The position numbers and the translations under genes are program-made. Shown one piece after another: positions 1 to 8,531 of a DNA stretch of 64,000 nt. A model generated the notes under the pieces. It saw only the letters and a program-made list of their open reading frames with translations, was not told the origin of the DNA and made no database searches. The stretch lies in NCBI RefSeq assembly GCF_000701365.1, contig NZ_JNIK01000017.1, positions 343,268 to 407,267 on the forward strand, given 5' to 3'. Origin of the DNA: Blastococcus sp. URHD0036 (GTDB lineage Bacteria > Actinomycetota > Actinomycetes > Mycobacteriales > Geodermatophilaceae). Numbering within the stretch: position 1 is the first letter of the stretch; every line of letters begins with the position of its first letter.

Positions 1-1149
1 GTCACCGTGCAGTTGTGCGGAGACGCCCACCTCGCGAACTTCGGGTTGTTCGGGACGCCCGAGCGGCGGCTGCTCTTCGACCTCAACGACTTCGACGAGA
101 CGCTGCCGGGACCGTGGGAGTGGGACGTCAAGCGGCTCGCGACGAGCTTCGAGGTCCTCGGCCGCGACCGGGGGTTCTCCGCGGCCGACCGTTCCGCGAT
201 CGTGACTGCCGCTGTACGGGAGTACCGGGACCGCATGAGGACCGCGGCGGGGATGGGCGGGCTGCAGGCCTGGTACGAGCACCTGGAGGCCGGTGAGCTG
301 CTCCGGATGGTGCGCAAGGAGGTCTCCGTCAAGCGCGTCGGCAAGCGGGTGGCCCACGAGCACGAGGAGATGGTGGCCAAGGCCCTCTCGCGCGACAGCA
401 CCCGCGTGCTCGCCAAGCGTGCCGGCACGGTCGACGGCGAACTGCGGATCGTGGCGGACCCGCCGATGATCGTCCCGATCGAGGACCTGGTGCTGGCCGG
501 GACACCCTGGGCCGACCCGGGGCCGATGATCAAGAAGTTGTTGGCGTCCTACCGGCGGACGCTCACGCTGCACCACCACCCCCTCGAGGAGTACCGCTAC
601 CAGCACGCGGCGCGGAAGGTCGTCGGCGTCGGCAGCGTGGGGACCCGCTGCTACATCGTGCTGCTCGTCGGCCGGGACGACGGGGACCCGCTCTTCCTGC
701 AGGTCAAGGAGGCCGGCCCCTCGGTCCTCGAGTCCCATCTGAGGCCGAGCACCTACCGGCACCACGGTCAGCGGGTGGTGGCCGGTCAGCGGCTGATGCA
801 GGCCGCGACGGACATCTTCCTCGGCTGGCAGCGGATCAGCGGGCTGGACGGACGGACGCGAGACTTCTACGTGCGGCAGTTCCACGACTGGAAGGGCAGC
901 GCCGACGTCGACACGATGGACGTCCGCGGGGCCACCCTCTACGCGCGGATCTGCGGAGCCACGCTCGGCCGGGCGCACGCGCGCTGGGGCGACCGCATCG
1001 CCGTCGCTGCCTACCTGGGGAAGGGGCCGGCGTTCGACGACGCGATCGCGAGGTTCGCCGTCGCCTACGCCGACCAGAACGAGCGCGACCACGCCGTGTT
1101 CAGCGCGGCTGTCGCGTCCGGGCGGGTGCCGGTGCTGGCCGGGCAGTGA
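1..1149 (+). CDS. DUF2252 family protein (5' end outside window)
   Basis: The reading frame is open from base 1, so the N-terminus is missing; 382 residues are visible and family members are usually somewhat over 400. The visible start carries the family hallmark QLCGDAHLANFG and then DLNDFDE and WDVKRLATS, which resemble the metal- and nucleotide-binding segments of aminoglycoside-phosphotransferase-like kinases. Further on are LFLQVKEA and GQRVVAGQRLMQ, also typical of DUF2252. The biochemical function of the family is not established. No downstream gene lies close enough to suggest an operon. The family call is firm; the function is unknown. Confidence 0.9.
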   Translation, partial: VTVQLCGDAHLANFGLFGTPERRLLFDLNDFDETLPGPWEWDVKRLATSFEVLGRDRGFSAADRSAIVTAAVREYRDRMRTAAGMGGLQAWYEHLEAGELLRMVRKEVSVKRVGKRVAHEHEEMVAKALSRDSTRVLAKRAGTVDGELRIVADPPMIVPIEDLVLAGTPWADPGPMIKKLLASYRRTLTLHHHPLEEYRYQHAARKVVGVGSVGTRCYIVLLVGRDDGDPLFLQVKEAGPSVLESHLRPSTYRHHGQRVVAGQRLMQAATDIFLGWQRISGLDGRTRDFYVRQFHDWKGSADVDTMDVRGATLYARICGATLGRAHARWGDRIAVAAYLGKGPAFDDAIARFAVAYADQNERDHAVFSAAVASGRVPVLAGQ

Positions 1150-1245
1150 CGCGGTCGGCTCGCCGACGCGGGCCGGCCCGGGCACAGGCGCGGTCCGCAC
1201 CCCGGAATGGGTGAGATCCCGGATCCTCTGGCCGGGCGGCGGCGC

Positions 1246-1251
1246 TAGCGT
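1246..1251 (+). promoter_or_regulatory. -10 element TAGCGT, leaderless start
   Basis: TAGCGT fits the actinobacterial TAnnnT -10 and lies 6 nt before the ATG at 1258, with no Shine-Dalgarno between. Transcription would therefore start at or next to the start codon. The -35 is not clear. Confidence 0.5.
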
Positions 1252-1257
1252 TCGGTC

Positions 1258-1650
1258 ATGAGCGCATCTCCGCCGCGTGCCTCCCGCTCGCTGCTGGCGT
1301 CCCTCGTTCTGGGCGCCGCGCTGGTCGCCGCGGTGGGCGTCGTGGGCTGGCTGCTGCTGCTCCTCGTCAAGGGCACCGTCGTCGTGGTGGGCTGGGCGCT
1401 CGGCCTGGCGCTGATCGCGCTGCCCCTCCTGCTGGCCCGGCGCATCCTGGGCGGGCACACCGGCGCCGAGCGGCGACAGCGGCTGTGGACCATCGCCCAG
1501 GCAGTGGCCATCGGCGTGGCGCTGTGCGCGATCGCGTACTTCGTCGGCGACCACGGCTGGCTGCTGATCGTCGTCCCGGCCGCGGTGATCGCGGTGCTGC
1601 GCGGGGTCCGGGGCGTGCAGGCGTACCGAGAAGAGCGCGCCGTCCGCTGA
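1258..1650 (+). CDS. small integral membrane protein, unknown function
   Basis: A 130-residue protein with strongly GC3-biased codons. Hydrophobic segments are visible at about residues 12-34, 40-60 and 80-105, separated by short basic loops (LLLARRILGGHTGAERRQR), so it probably spans the membrane three times. The tail is charged (AYREERAVR). I recognise no catalytic motif or named family. The ATG is preceded by a TAGCGT -10 at 6 nt rather than by a ribosome-binding site. It stands alone between the DUF2252 gene and a DUF3040-like gene. Confidence 0.7.
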   Translation: MSASPPRASRSLLASLVLGAALVAAVGVVGWLLLLLVKGTVVVVGWALGLALIALPLLLARRILGGHTGAERRQRLWTIAQAVAIGVALCAIAYFVGDHGWLLIVVPAAVIAVLRGVRGVQAYREERAVR

Positions 1651-1859
1651 TCCGGCCGGACCTGCCGTCCTCGTCACGACCTCCAGCGACCGACCGCGGG
1701 AGCCTGGGTTGCCGCCTGTCGGCCATCCGCTCCCGAGCGACCGGGGCGCATCCGGTGCGCAATTGCCGACCGCCGGCAAGCTCTGCGCGCCGAGGTGACC
1801 GGCCGCGCCCCTGGGCCGGCCCCTGGTCCGCAGGGATCCTGGAGGCCAGGAGGTGGACT

Positions 1860-2225
1860 GTGCTGAGCAGTCATGAACGACGGGTCTGGCACGAGATCGA
1901 GCGGTCCTACAGGGGGGAGGTCGCCGAGCTCCTGCCGCCCCGCCCGCCCGCGCCGCACCGGGGAACTGCGGCCGGGCATCCCGTGGAGGATGCGCCTGCC
2001 GTACTGGTCGGCGGTGCCTCGGCTGCCATCCTGCTGATCCTCCTGGGCGCTCCGCTCCCGGGCATCGCGGTCGCCGCTGCCACGACGCTGGCCTGGCTGC
2101 TGTGGTGGAGGTGGCCGCGGCTGCGTGGGCGCGATGCCCGGGCGGGAGTCACGCCCGCCGCCGAGGACTCGGAAGCGCTCGGCCAGGACCACGCGGACCG
2201 GCGCTCACCGGCCGGCCGCGCCTGA
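1860..2225 (+). CDS. DUF3040-like small membrane protein
   Basis: A 121-residue protein read from a GTG preceded by a strong AGGAGG six bases upstream; the frame stays open further upstream but without support. The start LSSHERRVWHEIERSY resembles DUF3040 proteins, which begin with a short LSxHEqrxLxxIE helix and then carry two transmembrane helices. Here a hydrophobic stretch at about residues 46-82 (ILLILLGAPLPG, then TLAWLLWW) would form a hairpin in the membrane. The C-terminus is hydrophilic. DUF3040 has no known biochemical function. It converges on nrdJ across a hairpin. Confidence 0.75.
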   Translation: MLSSHERRVWHEIERSYRGEVAELLPPRPPAPHRGTAAGHPVEDAPAVLVGGASAAILLILLGAPLPGIAVAAATTLAWLLWWRWPRLRGRDARAGVTPAAEDSEALGQDHADRRSPAGRA

Positions 2226-2243
2226 GGCTGCCGCACCCCGATG

Positions 2244-2283
2244 CCACCGGCCCGGCACCGCGAGGGCGGTACCGGGCCGGTGG
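2244..2283. terminator. hairpin between convergent DUF3040-like gene and nrdJ
   Basis: CCACCGGCCCGG pairs with CCGGGCCGGTGG. Five further pairs (ACCGC/GCGGT) form inside after one mismatch, leaving a 4-nt loop. There is no U-tract, as is common in high-GC actinobacteria. It can serve both strands. Confidence 0.65.
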
Positions 2284-2294
2284 ACGGACCTAGG

Positions 2295-5189
2295 TCAGCT
2301 GCAGCCGCTGGTGGAGCCGCAGCCCTCGCAGACGTAGCAGCTGCCGGCGGGGCGCATCTTCGTGCCGCAGGTCATGCACAGCGGCGCGTCGGTGGCGGTC
2401 CCGGTCACCAGCTCCAGCAGCTCGGCGGAGCTGTGCGCCTCCTTGATGCCCTTCTTGCCCTCGGCCTTGGCCCCTGTCTGGGCCTCGGCCTGGGCGGGCG
2501 TCTCGGTCGGGACCGAGTTGCGCAGCGCCTCGACGTCGACCTCGTCCTCCTCGACCACCGCGGCGGTCGAGGCGGGGGTGTCGTAGCCCGACACCTGCGC
2601 CGCGCGCTCCTCGGCGGTGAAGATGCCGAGGTTGGCCCGCTTGTCGACCGACAGGTGGTCCAGCGCCAGGCGACGGAAGATGTAGTCCATCACCGACTGG
2701 GCGATCCGGATGTCCGGGTCGTCGGTCATGCCGGCCGGCTCGAAGCGCATGTTGGTGAACTTCTGGATGTAGGTCTCCAGCGGCACACCGTGCTGCAGCG
2801 CGATCGAGATGCCGATCGAGAAGGCGTCCATGACACCGGCCAGGGTCGAGCCCTGCTTGCCGAGCTTGAGGAAGACCTCACCGAGGCTGCCATCCTCGTA
2901 CATGCCGGCGGTCATGTAGCCCTCGGCACCGGCGACGCTGAACGACGTCGTCATGCTGGTGCGCTTCTTGGGCAGGCGCTTGCGCACCGGGTGGGACATG
3001 GCGGCCGGTGCCGCGGCGACCTCTGCCGCCTTGGCCTCGGCCTGCTTGCCCTCGTTCTTGCCCTTGCCGTCGGACAGCGGCTGGCCGACCTTGCAGTTGT
3101 CGCGGTAGATGGCCAGCGCCTTGAGGCCCATCTTCCAGCCCTGGAAGTAGATGTTCTCGACCTCTTCGACGGTCGCCGTCTCCGGCATGTTGACCGTCTT
3201 GCTGATCGCGCCGGAGATGAACGGCTGCACCGCGGCCATCATCCGGACGTGGCCCATCGGGGAGATGGCCCGCTCGCCCATCGCGCAGTCGAACACCTCG
3301 TAGTGCTCGGGACGCAGGCTCGGCGCGTTGACGACGTGGCCGTGCTCGGCGATGAACTCGACGATCGCCTCGACCTGCTCGTCCTGGTAGCCCAGGCTGC
3401 GGAGGGCCCGCGGCACCGTCTGGTTGACGATCTGCATGGAGCCGCCGCCGACCAGCTTCTTGAACTTGACCAGCGAGAAGTCCGGCTCGATGCCGGTCGT
3501 GTCGCAGTCCATCATGAAGCCGATGGTCCCGGTGGGGGCCAGCACGGAGGCCTGGGCGTTGCGCCAGCCGTTGTCGGCGCCGATCTCCAGGCACTCCTGC
3601 CACTGGGCGGTGGCGGCCTTGAGCACGTCGGCGTCGTCGGCGCCGACCGGGCGGATGGCGTCGTTGGCCGCCGAGTGCTTGCGCATGACCCGGGCGTGGG
3701 CGTCGGCGTTGCGGGCGTAGCCGTCGTAGGCGCCGACGATGCCGGCCAGCTCGGCCGAGCGGCGGTAGGCGGTGCCGGTCATCAGCGAGGTGATGGCGGC
3801 GGCCAGCGTCTGCCCGCCACGGGAGTCGTAGGCGTGGCCGGTCGCCATGAGCAGGGCGCCGAGGTTGGCGTAGCCGATGCCCAGCTGGCGGTAGGCGCGG
3901 GTGGTCTCACCGATCGGCGCGGTCGGGAAGTCGGCGAAGCAGATGGAGATGTCCATCGCCGTGATGACCAGCTCGACGGACTTGACGAAGTTCTTGGAGT
4001 CGAACGTGCCGTCGTCCTTCAGGAACTTCATGAGGTTCAGCGACGCCAGGTTGCACGAGCTGTTGTCCAGGCTCATGTACTCCGAGCAGGGGTTGGACGC
4101 GTTGATCCGGCCCGTCTCGGGGTTGGTGTGCCAGTCGTTGATCGTGTCGTCGTACTGGATGCCCGGGTCGGCGCACTCCCACGCGGCCTGGGTGACCTTG
4201 CGGAACAGGGTCTTGGCGTCGACGATCTCGAGGACCGAGCCGTCCATGCGGGCGCGCAGGCCGAAGTCGGTGCCCTCCTCGACCGCACGCATGAACTCGT
4301 CGGAGACCCGGACCGAGTTGTTGGCGTTCTGGTACTGGACGCTGGTGATGTCCTTGCCGCCGAGGTCCATGTCGTACCCGGCGTCACGCAGCGCGCGGAT
4401 CTTGTCCTCCTCGCGCGCCTTGGTCTCGATGAACTCCTCGATGTCGGGGTGGTCGATGTCGAGGACGACCATCTTGGCCGCGCGGCGGGTGGCGCCACCG
4501 GACTTGATGGTGCCGGCGGAGGCGTCGGCGCCGCGCATGAAGGAGACCGGGCCGGAGGCGGTGCCACCGGAGGAGAGCAGCTCCTTGGAGGAGCGGATGC
4601 GGGAGAGGTTCAGGCCGGCGCCGGAGCCGCCCTTGAAGATCAGCCCCTCCTCGCGGTACCAGTTGAGGATCGAGTCCATCTCGTCGTCGACGGCGAGGAT
4701 GAAGCAGGCGCTGACCTGCTGCGGCGCGCTCGTGCCGACGTTGAACCAGACGGGGCTGTTGAAGCTGAAGTACTGGTGCAGCAGCATCCAGGTCAGCTCG
4801 TTCTCGAAGATCTCCGCGTCGCCCTCGGTGGCGAAGTAGCCGTGCTCGCGCCCGGCCGCGCCGTAGGTCAGCACGACCCGGTCGATGAGCTGACGGAGGC
4901 TGGTCTCCCGCTGCGGGGTGCCGACGGCGCCACGGAAGTACTTCGTCGTGACGATGTTGGTGGCGTTGATGCTCCACTCGGCGGGGAACTCGACGCCGCG
5001 CTGCTCGAAGTTGATCGAGCCGTCCCGCCAGTTGGTCATGACGACGTCACGACGCTCCCAGGTCACCTCGTCGTACGGGTGCACACCGGCGGTGGTGAAG
5101 ACCCGCTTGACCTTCAGGCCCTTCCCCCGGGTCGGTGCCTTGGCGGCACGACGCGTACGGCCCGACAGGCGGTCCTCGGTCTCGGTCAC
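2295..5189 (-). CDS. nrdJ: class II (vitamin B12-dependent) ribonucleotide reductase
   Basis: A 964-residue enzyme reducing ribonucleotides to deoxyribonucleotides with adenosylcobalamin as radical source, independent of oxygen. Visible signatures are FSFNSPVWFN (residues 141-150), a cysteine at 162 in VSACFIL, NPCSEYM and CNLASLNL in the barrel, and a C-terminal cysteine-rich tail (CMTCGTKMRPAG, then CYVCEGCG) typical of this subclass for shuttling reducing equivalents. The GTG start follows AAGGGAGAG. It lies 119 bp downstream of nrdR, presumably in one transcript controlled by the NrdR boxes upstream of nrdR. I found no convincing cobalamin riboswitch in front of it and no intein interruption. 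Confidence 0.97.
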   Translation of the reverse strand: MTETEDRLSGRTRRAAKAPTRGKGLKVKRVFTTAGVHPYDEVTWERRDVVMTNWRDGSINFEQRGVEFPAEWSINATNIVTTKYFRGAVGTPQRETSLRQLIDRVVLTYGAAGREHGYFATEGDAEIFENELTWMLLHQYFSFNSPVWFNVGTSAPQQVSACFILAVDDEMDSILNWYREEGLIFKGGSGAGLNLSRIRSSKELLSSGGTASGPVSFMRGADASAGTIKSGGATRRAAKMVVLDIDHPDIEEFIETKAREEDKIRALRDAGYDMDLGGKDITSVQYQNANNSVRVSDEFMRAVEEGTDFGLRARMDGSVLEIVDAKTLFRKVTQAAWECADPGIQYDDTINDWHTNPETGRINASNPCSEYMSLDNSSCNLASLNLMKFLKDDGTFDSKNFVKSVELVITAMDISICFADFPTAPIGETTRAYRQLGIGYANLGALLMATGHAYDSRGGQTLAAAITSLMTGTAYRRSAELAGIVGAYDGYARNADAHARVMRKHSAANDAIRPVGADDADVLKAATAQWQECLEIGADNGWRNAQASVLAPTGTIGFMMDCDTTGIEPDFSLVKFKKLVGGGSMQIVNQTVPRALRSLGYQDEQVEAIVEFIAEHGHVVNAPSLRPEHYEVFDCAMGERAISPMGHVRMMAAVQPFISGAISKTVNMPETATVEEVENIYFQGWKMGLKALAIYRDNCKVGQPLSDGKGKNEGKQAEAKAAEVAAAPAAMSHPVRKRLPKKRTSMTTSFSVAGAEGYMTAGMYEDGSLGEVFLKLGKQGSTLAGVMDAFSIGISIALQHGVPLETYIQKFTNMRFEPAGMTDDPDIRIAQSVMDYIFRRLALDHLSVDKRANLGIFTAEERAAQVSGYDTPASTAAVVEEDEVDVEALRNSVPTETPAQAEAQTGAKAEGKKGIKEAHSSAELLELVTGTATDAPLCMTCGTKMRPAGSCYVCEGCGSTSGCS

Positions 5190-5308
5190 TGAGCTCTCCC
5201 TTGGTGTCTGGAGTGCGGCGGGGGAAGCGCCTTCTCCGGTACTGCTGGTTGGTTGTGTACCCGCTGGTGCTGACAGTTCTCAGGTGGTGCCCGGACGGGC
5301 GTCCGGTG

Positions 5309-5863
5309 TCATCCGTTCGGTCCGGCGTCGGCCGCTGCCGGGCCCCGCGACCCGCCCCGCCGGCGCGTGGCCGGCGGGTCCGGCTGCATGCCGGGCAGCG
5401 GCAGCGTCCCGGCGGTGAGGTGCCGGGAGCGCAGCTCGGAGATCTCCTTCTCGAAGTCCTCGATCGAGGTGAAGGCCCGGTAGACGCTGGCGAAGCGCAG
5501 GTAGGCCACCTCGTCGAGTTCCCGCAGCGGACGCAGGATCGCCAGCCCGACCTCGTGGGCCGGCACCTCCGCCGCCCCGGTCGCCCGGATCGCGTCCTCC
5601 ACCTGCTGGGCGAGCTTCTGCAGCTGGTCCTCGTCGACCGGCCGGCCCTGGCAGGCACGGCGCACGCCGGCGACGACCTTGCTGCGGTTGAACGGCTCGC
5701 TCACCCCGCTGCGCTTGACGACGGCGAGGACCGCTTCCTCGACCGTGGTGAAGCGACGTCCGCAGGCGGGGCAGGACCGGCGACGACGCGTCGTGGCCCC
5801 CTCCTCCGCCTCCCGGGTCTCGATGACCCGGCTGTCCGGGTTGTGGCAGAAGGGGCAACGCAC
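5309..5863 (-). CDS. nrdR: transcriptional repressor NrdR
   Basis: A 184-residue ATP-cone repressor of ribonucleotide reductase genes that senses ATP/dATP. An N-terminal zinc ribbon has cysteines at 3, 6, 31 and 34 (CPFC and CPACG), followed by the basic [18 protein letters not shown] and an ATP-cone at about residues 49-139 ([14 protein letters not shown]). The reading frame extends nine codons further upstream. The GTG at 5863 is chosen because the protein then begins VRCPFC as in the family and a GGAGGAGG lies about 10 nt before it. It is the first gene of the nrdR-nrdJ operon and carries two NrdR boxes in its own promoter, implying autoregulation. The C-terminus runs on past the usual ~155 residues as a low-complexity tail. 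Confidence 0.96.
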   Translation of the reverse strand: MRCPFCHNPDSRVIETREAEEGATTRRRRSCPACGRRFTTVEEAVLAVVKRSGVSEPFNRSKVVAGVRRACQGRPVDEDQLQKLAQQVEDAIRATGAAEVPAHEVGLAILRPLRELDEVAYLRFASVYRAFTSIEDFEKEISELRSRHLTAGTLPLPGMQPDPPATRRRGGSRGPAAADAGPNG

Positions 5864-6020
5864 GGCGGTACCTCCTCCTCCGGACTGCACACCTCCCCCG
5901 CTGCCCCCGGGACGACCTCCGGCGGTCTCCGGGCGGGGTCGCTGTGGACCCTGCTGGGGACAACCGGTGCACTTCCGGGGGATGGACTGGGGACGCCCTG
6001 TGGACGGACTTACATCGGTG

Positions 6021-6036
6021 CAACTACTAGATGTAG
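6021..6036 (-). promoter_or_regulatory. NrdR box, start-proximal
   Basis: The 16-bp site contains the core ACTAGATGT (plus strand), matching actinobacterial NrdR boxes. The same core recurs exactly 32 bp away, about three helical turns, which is the spacing expected for paired NrdR boxes. It overlaps the predicted transcription start. Confidence 0.8.
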
Positions 6037-6040
6037 GGGA

Positions 6041-6070
6041 ACCCTAGGCAGGCCTCCACTAGATGTGCAA
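6041..6070 (-). promoter_or_regulatory. promoter of nrdR-nrdJ
   Basis: On the minus strand, TTGCAC (6065-6070) and TAGGGT (6041-6046) are separated by 18 bp, a good vegetative sigma-factor promoter. The two NrdR boxes overlap the -35 region and the expected start site, so repressor binding would block RNA polymerase. Confidence 0.6.
6053..6068 (-). promoter_or_regulatory. NrdR box, distal
   Basis: The second copy of ACTAGATGT (core at 6058-6066) is flanked by conserved C and G bases and overlaps the -35 element. The pairing at 32 bp supports cooperative NrdR binding. Confidence 0.8.
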
Positions 6071-6239
6071 GAGCGACGCGGCGTGGCGTGTTCCCGTCCC
6101 TCGCGCGGATGGCCAGCAGCAGTCAGACACCCCAGCCGTCACACGGACACGCCGGGCAGAGCCGCGCGCAGCGTGCGCATCGGCCCTCGGAGGGTGTAGT
6201 GCGTGTCGCCGGACCCGACGGCGGCCGCCCCGTGGCGGG

Positions 6240-6833
6240 TCAGGCCGAGACGTCGCTCCACGGCCAGCCGGCGACGTCGTCCATCCGGATCGGACGCGTC
6301 GACAGGTCGGCCTCTCGCCCCCCGGAGCGGGCTCCCGGGACGGAGGCCGGCCGGCGGGTCTCGTCGGCGGCGCGGTGCCGGCCCACCACCGCCGTCGGAG
6401 CAGTCGCCGGCGCGCGGTGCCGCCCCGGGTCGGCCTCGGCGCACCGGATCACCGGGAGCTCCGCAGTGAGGTCGGCGGCGTGCCGGCGGCGGCGACCGGT
6501 TCCCGGTGAGGCAGACCCCGAGGGGCCCGACGCCAGCAGCCCGCGCAGCTCGGAGCGGCTCATCATCACGGTCTCGGCCGGCACCTCGGCCCGCCCGGCA
6601 GGCGCAGCCGGCGGGAGCGACGTCGGCTCCGGCAGGCGGACCGAGCGCAGGTCGACCCAGCGCACCTGCGGACCGCCACTCCGGACGACGCGCACCTGTG
6701 CCTCGCAGCCGCCCGACTCGTCGTGCCGCCACCCGAGGACGGCGCCGGGCCACCAGGCGCCGTCGGCGAGGACCTCGGCGTCGAGGGGCTGGGTGATGGA
6801 GGCCGCTGCTCGGCCGCGGGCGTCGACTGGCAC
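6240..6833 (-). CDS. hypothetical protein, conserved-looking
   Basis: About 197 residues with strong GC3 coding bias; the competing plus-strand frame has none. The first half reads like a compact beta-rich domain (AEVLADGAWWPGAVLGWRHD, then QVRVVRSGGPQVRWVDLRSV). The second half is Arg/Pro/Ala-rich with short islands (MMSRSELRGLLASG, ADLTAELPVIRC). I do not recognise the family. The start is uncertain: GTG 6833 is used, GTG 6866 is also possible, and neither has a clear ribosome-binding site. It lies between the LysM gene and nrdR on the same strand. Confidence 0.6.
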   Translation of the reverse strand: MPVDARGRAAASITQPLDAEVLADGAWWPGAVLGWRHDESGGCEAQVRVVRSGGPQVRWVDLRSVRLPEPTSLPPAAPAGRAEVPAETVMMSRSELRGLLASGPSGSASPGTGRRRRHAADLTAELPVIRCAEADPGRHRAPATAPTAVVGRHRAADETRRPASVPGARSGGREADLSTRPIRMDDVAGWPWSDVSA

Positions 6834-6943
6834 GGGCAGAACGGTAGGTCGGACTCCCCACCCCACCCGGGGAGGACGTCGCCGGGAGGTTTGACGAAGA
6901 TGCGCAGCAGGATTGTGCAGCCCGTCGCGCCGCGACGCCGGCC

Positions 6944-7483
6944 TCACGGGACCTCCAGCACCTGGCCCGGGACGACCGCGGAACTCTCCAGGTCGTTGAG
7001 CCGCTCGATGGCGTCGACGACCGCCCGGACGTCCTCCCCGCGCCCGGTCACCTCGGTGGCGATCGACCACACCGTGTCGCCGGGCTGGACCACGACCTCG
7101 GTGCGGCCCGCCAGTTCCAGCTCCCCGCCGCCGCCCAGGACCGCCGACAGCACCAGCACCGCCAGCGCCGCGCCCGCACCGAGGAGCGCCGCGAGGGCGC
7201 GCCAGCCGCGTCGGGTGAGCCGCAGCGACACCGGAGCCGCATCCGGCCGGCGGCTGCCGGCGGGACGGGACGTACTCGCACGCACCGGGCGCAGCTCTGG
7301 GCGCACACCCCGCCCGCCGGGGCGCGCCGGGTCGCGGCGCGGCGGCGGCCCACCGGCCACCGGACCACCGGCACGCGCCGGGCGAGCGCCCGCCCGTTCC
7401 GCCACCGGGCGACCCGGTTCGGCCACCCGCAGCCCCGTGCCACCCCCGGAGAACCCGACGACCCCGCGCTCCGTGCCCGCCAC
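6944..7483 (-). CDS. LysM-domain membrane protein divergent from lexA (ChiZ/Rv2719c-like)
   Basis: A 179-residue protein: a disordered Arg/Pro/Gly-rich cytoplasmic N-terminus (1-90), one transmembrane helix (about 96-117) and an extracytoplasmic LysM domain (about 128-178, [12 protein letters not shown] to [10 protein letters not shown]) for peptidoglycan binding. The GTG start has GGAGGAGG seven bases upstream. In Mycobacterium the gene in this position, Rv2719c (chiZ), is a LysM protein divergent from lexA, induced by DNA damage and affecting cell division. Location, architecture and LexA-type boxes in the shared region suggest the same role here. No hydrolase motif is visible beyond LysM. 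Confidence 0.85.
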   Translation of the reverse strand: MAGTERGVVGFSGGGTGLRVAEPGRPVAERAGARPARAGGPVAGGPPPRRDPARPGGRGVRPELRPVRASTSRPAGSRRPDAAPVSLRLTRRGWRALAALLGAGAALAVLVLSAVLGGGGELELAGRTEVVVQPGDTVWSIATEVTGRGEDVRAVVDAIERLNDLESSAVVPGQVLEVP

Positions 7484-7524
7484 CCCAGCACCTCCTCCAC
7501 GACGGCCGCCGGCGACACCGGCGA

Positions 7525-7540
7525 CCGAACACGCATTCGA
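7525..7540. promoter_or_regulatory. LexA (SOS) box candidate, LysM gene side
   Basis: CCGAAC-N4-ATTCGA has one mismatch in the right half to the actinobacterial SOS box CGAAC-N4-GTTCG. It lies about 42 bp upstream of the LysM gene start. Confidence 0.5.
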
Positions 7541-7541
7541 A

Positions 7542-7557
7542 TCGAACGTCTGTGCGA
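7542..7557. promoter_or_regulatory. LexA (SOS) box candidate, middle
   Basis: TCGAAC-GTCT-GTGCGA has one mismatch to the SOS consensus. It starts two bases after the neighbouring box, so LexA dimers could bind side by side over the LysM gene promoter. Confidence 0.55.
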
Positions 7558-7601
7558 TGTCTACCGCACGCCGCCGACAGGATCGACCCGACACGGGCAG
7601 T

Positions 7602-7617
7602 TCGAACATGTGTTTGA
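7602..7617. promoter_or_regulatory. LexA (SOS) box of lexA
   Basis: TCGAACATGTGTTTGA keeps CGAAC-N4-GTTtG, a near-consensus actinobacterial SOS box. It covers the lexA -35 element, so LexA would repress its own gene. Confidence 0.85.
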
Positions 7618-7642
7618 GGAAGTGCCGCCGACGCGCTACGGT
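7614..7642 (+). promoter_or_regulatory. lexA promoter
   Basis: TTGAGG (7614-7619) and TACGGT (7637-7642) are separated by 17 bp. The -35 overlaps the SOS box. The predicted leader is about 90 nt and ends in a GGAGGAG ribosome-binding site. Confidence 0.65.
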
Positions 7643-7738
7643 CCGACCGGGCACCGCCCGAGGTCCACCGCAGCGGCTGCGACCGGGACCAGGGGGTGGA
7701 CGGACGAGTCGTGGGGACACGACCGGCGAGGAGGAGAC

Positions 7739-8527
7739 GTGGCGGGCACGAGCGGGACGTCGGGGGGACGCGGCGGAGCACGCCGTGCGGGCGGTACGGC
7801 CACGGGCACCACAGCGGCCGGCACGTCCGGGACGACCGGGGAGGTCCGCACCTTCCCCGACCGGAGCGAGGCCGGTGACGGGCTGACCCAGCGGCAGCGG
7901 CGGGTCCTCGAGGTCATCCGCGACTCGATCGACCGCCGGGGCTACCCGCCGTCCGTCCGGGAGATCGGCGAGGCCGTGGGGCTCTCCTCCGCCTCGTCGG
8001 TCGCACACCAGCTGTCGGTGCTGCAGAAGAAGGGCTGGCTGCGCCGGGACCCGAACCGGCCGCGGGCGCTCGACGTGCGCCTGCCGGGCGAGACGGTCGT
8101 CGGCAGCGCCGGGGCGGTCCCGCCGCCCGTGGCCGAGGACTCCGCGAGCCCCGTGCCCACCTACGTCCCGCTGGTCGGCCGCATCGCCGCCGGTGGTCCG
8201 GTGCTGGCCGAGCAGGCCGTGGAGGACGTCTTCCCGCTCCCCCGCGAGCTGGTCGGCGAGGGCACCCTCTTCATGCTGAAGGTCACCGGTGACTCGATGG
8301 TCGAGGCGGCGATCTGCGACGGCGACTGGGTCGTCGTCCGCCAGCAGCCCACGGCCGAGAACGGCGAGATCGTGGCCGCCATGATCGACGGCGAGGCCAC
8401 GGTAAAGACCTACAAGCGCCGGGACGGCCACGTGTGGCTGTTGCCGCACAACCCGGCGTACGAGCCGATCCCCGGCGACGACGCAACCGTCCTCGGCCGC
8501 GTGGTGACGGTGCTCCGGCGGATCTGA
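7739..8527 (+). CDS. lexA: LexA repressor, self-cleaving SOS regulator
   Basis: 262 residues from a GTG preceded by GAGGAG. After a Thr/Gly/Ala-rich extension (1-45) comes the winged-helix DNA-binding domain (about 48-115, with [20 protein letters not shown]). The S24 peptidase domain follows, with cleavage site Ala151-Gly152 in RIAAGGP, catalytic Ser186 in GDSM and Lys223 in ATVKTYK. RecA filaments trigger autocleavage and so release the SOS regulon. Boxes in its own promoter, in front of the divergent LysM gene and in front of recA in this window are expected targets. The N-terminal extension is the only unusual part. Confidence 0.97.
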   Translation: MAGTSGTSGGRGGARRAGGTATGTTAAGTSGTTGEVRTFPDRSEAGDGLTQRQRRVLEVIRDSIDRRGYPPSVREIGEAVGLSSASSVAHQLSVLQKKGWLRRDPNRPRALDVRLPGETVVGSAGAVPPPVAEDSASPVPTYVPLVGRIAAGGPVLAEQAVEDVFPLPRELVGEGTLFMLKVTGDSMVEAAICDGDWVVVRQQPTAENGEIVAAMIDGEATVKTYKRRDGHVWLLPHNPAYEPIPGDDATVLGRVVTVLRRI

Positions 8528-8531
8528 CCGC

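Larger units (their letters stand above)
5864..6239. other. 376-bp intergenic region upstream of nrdR
   Basis: This region holds the nrdR-nrdJ promoter and the two NrdR boxes (about 6021-6070). The nrdR leader would be about 170 nt. From 6071 to 6239, towards the stop of the next minus-strand gene, I see no supported gene; open frames here lack the codon bias of the neighbours. Confidence 0.6.

Noticed and set aside
2241..5192. A 983-codon open frame on the plus strand opposite nrdJ
   Set aside because: It is the mirror of nrdJ; the minus strand has every class II reductase motif, while the plus frame is Gly/Arg/Val-rich without domains.
5190..5308. Cobalamin riboswitch between nrdR and nrdJ
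   Set aside because: I could not find the B12-box or the expected helices, and 119 bp is too short for a complete cobalamin aptamer.
6088..6894. Plus-strand open frames in the 6.1-6.9 kb region
   Set aside because: The minus frame has consistent GC3 bias and protein-like hydrophobic patterning; the plus frames are Arg/Ser/Pro-rich.
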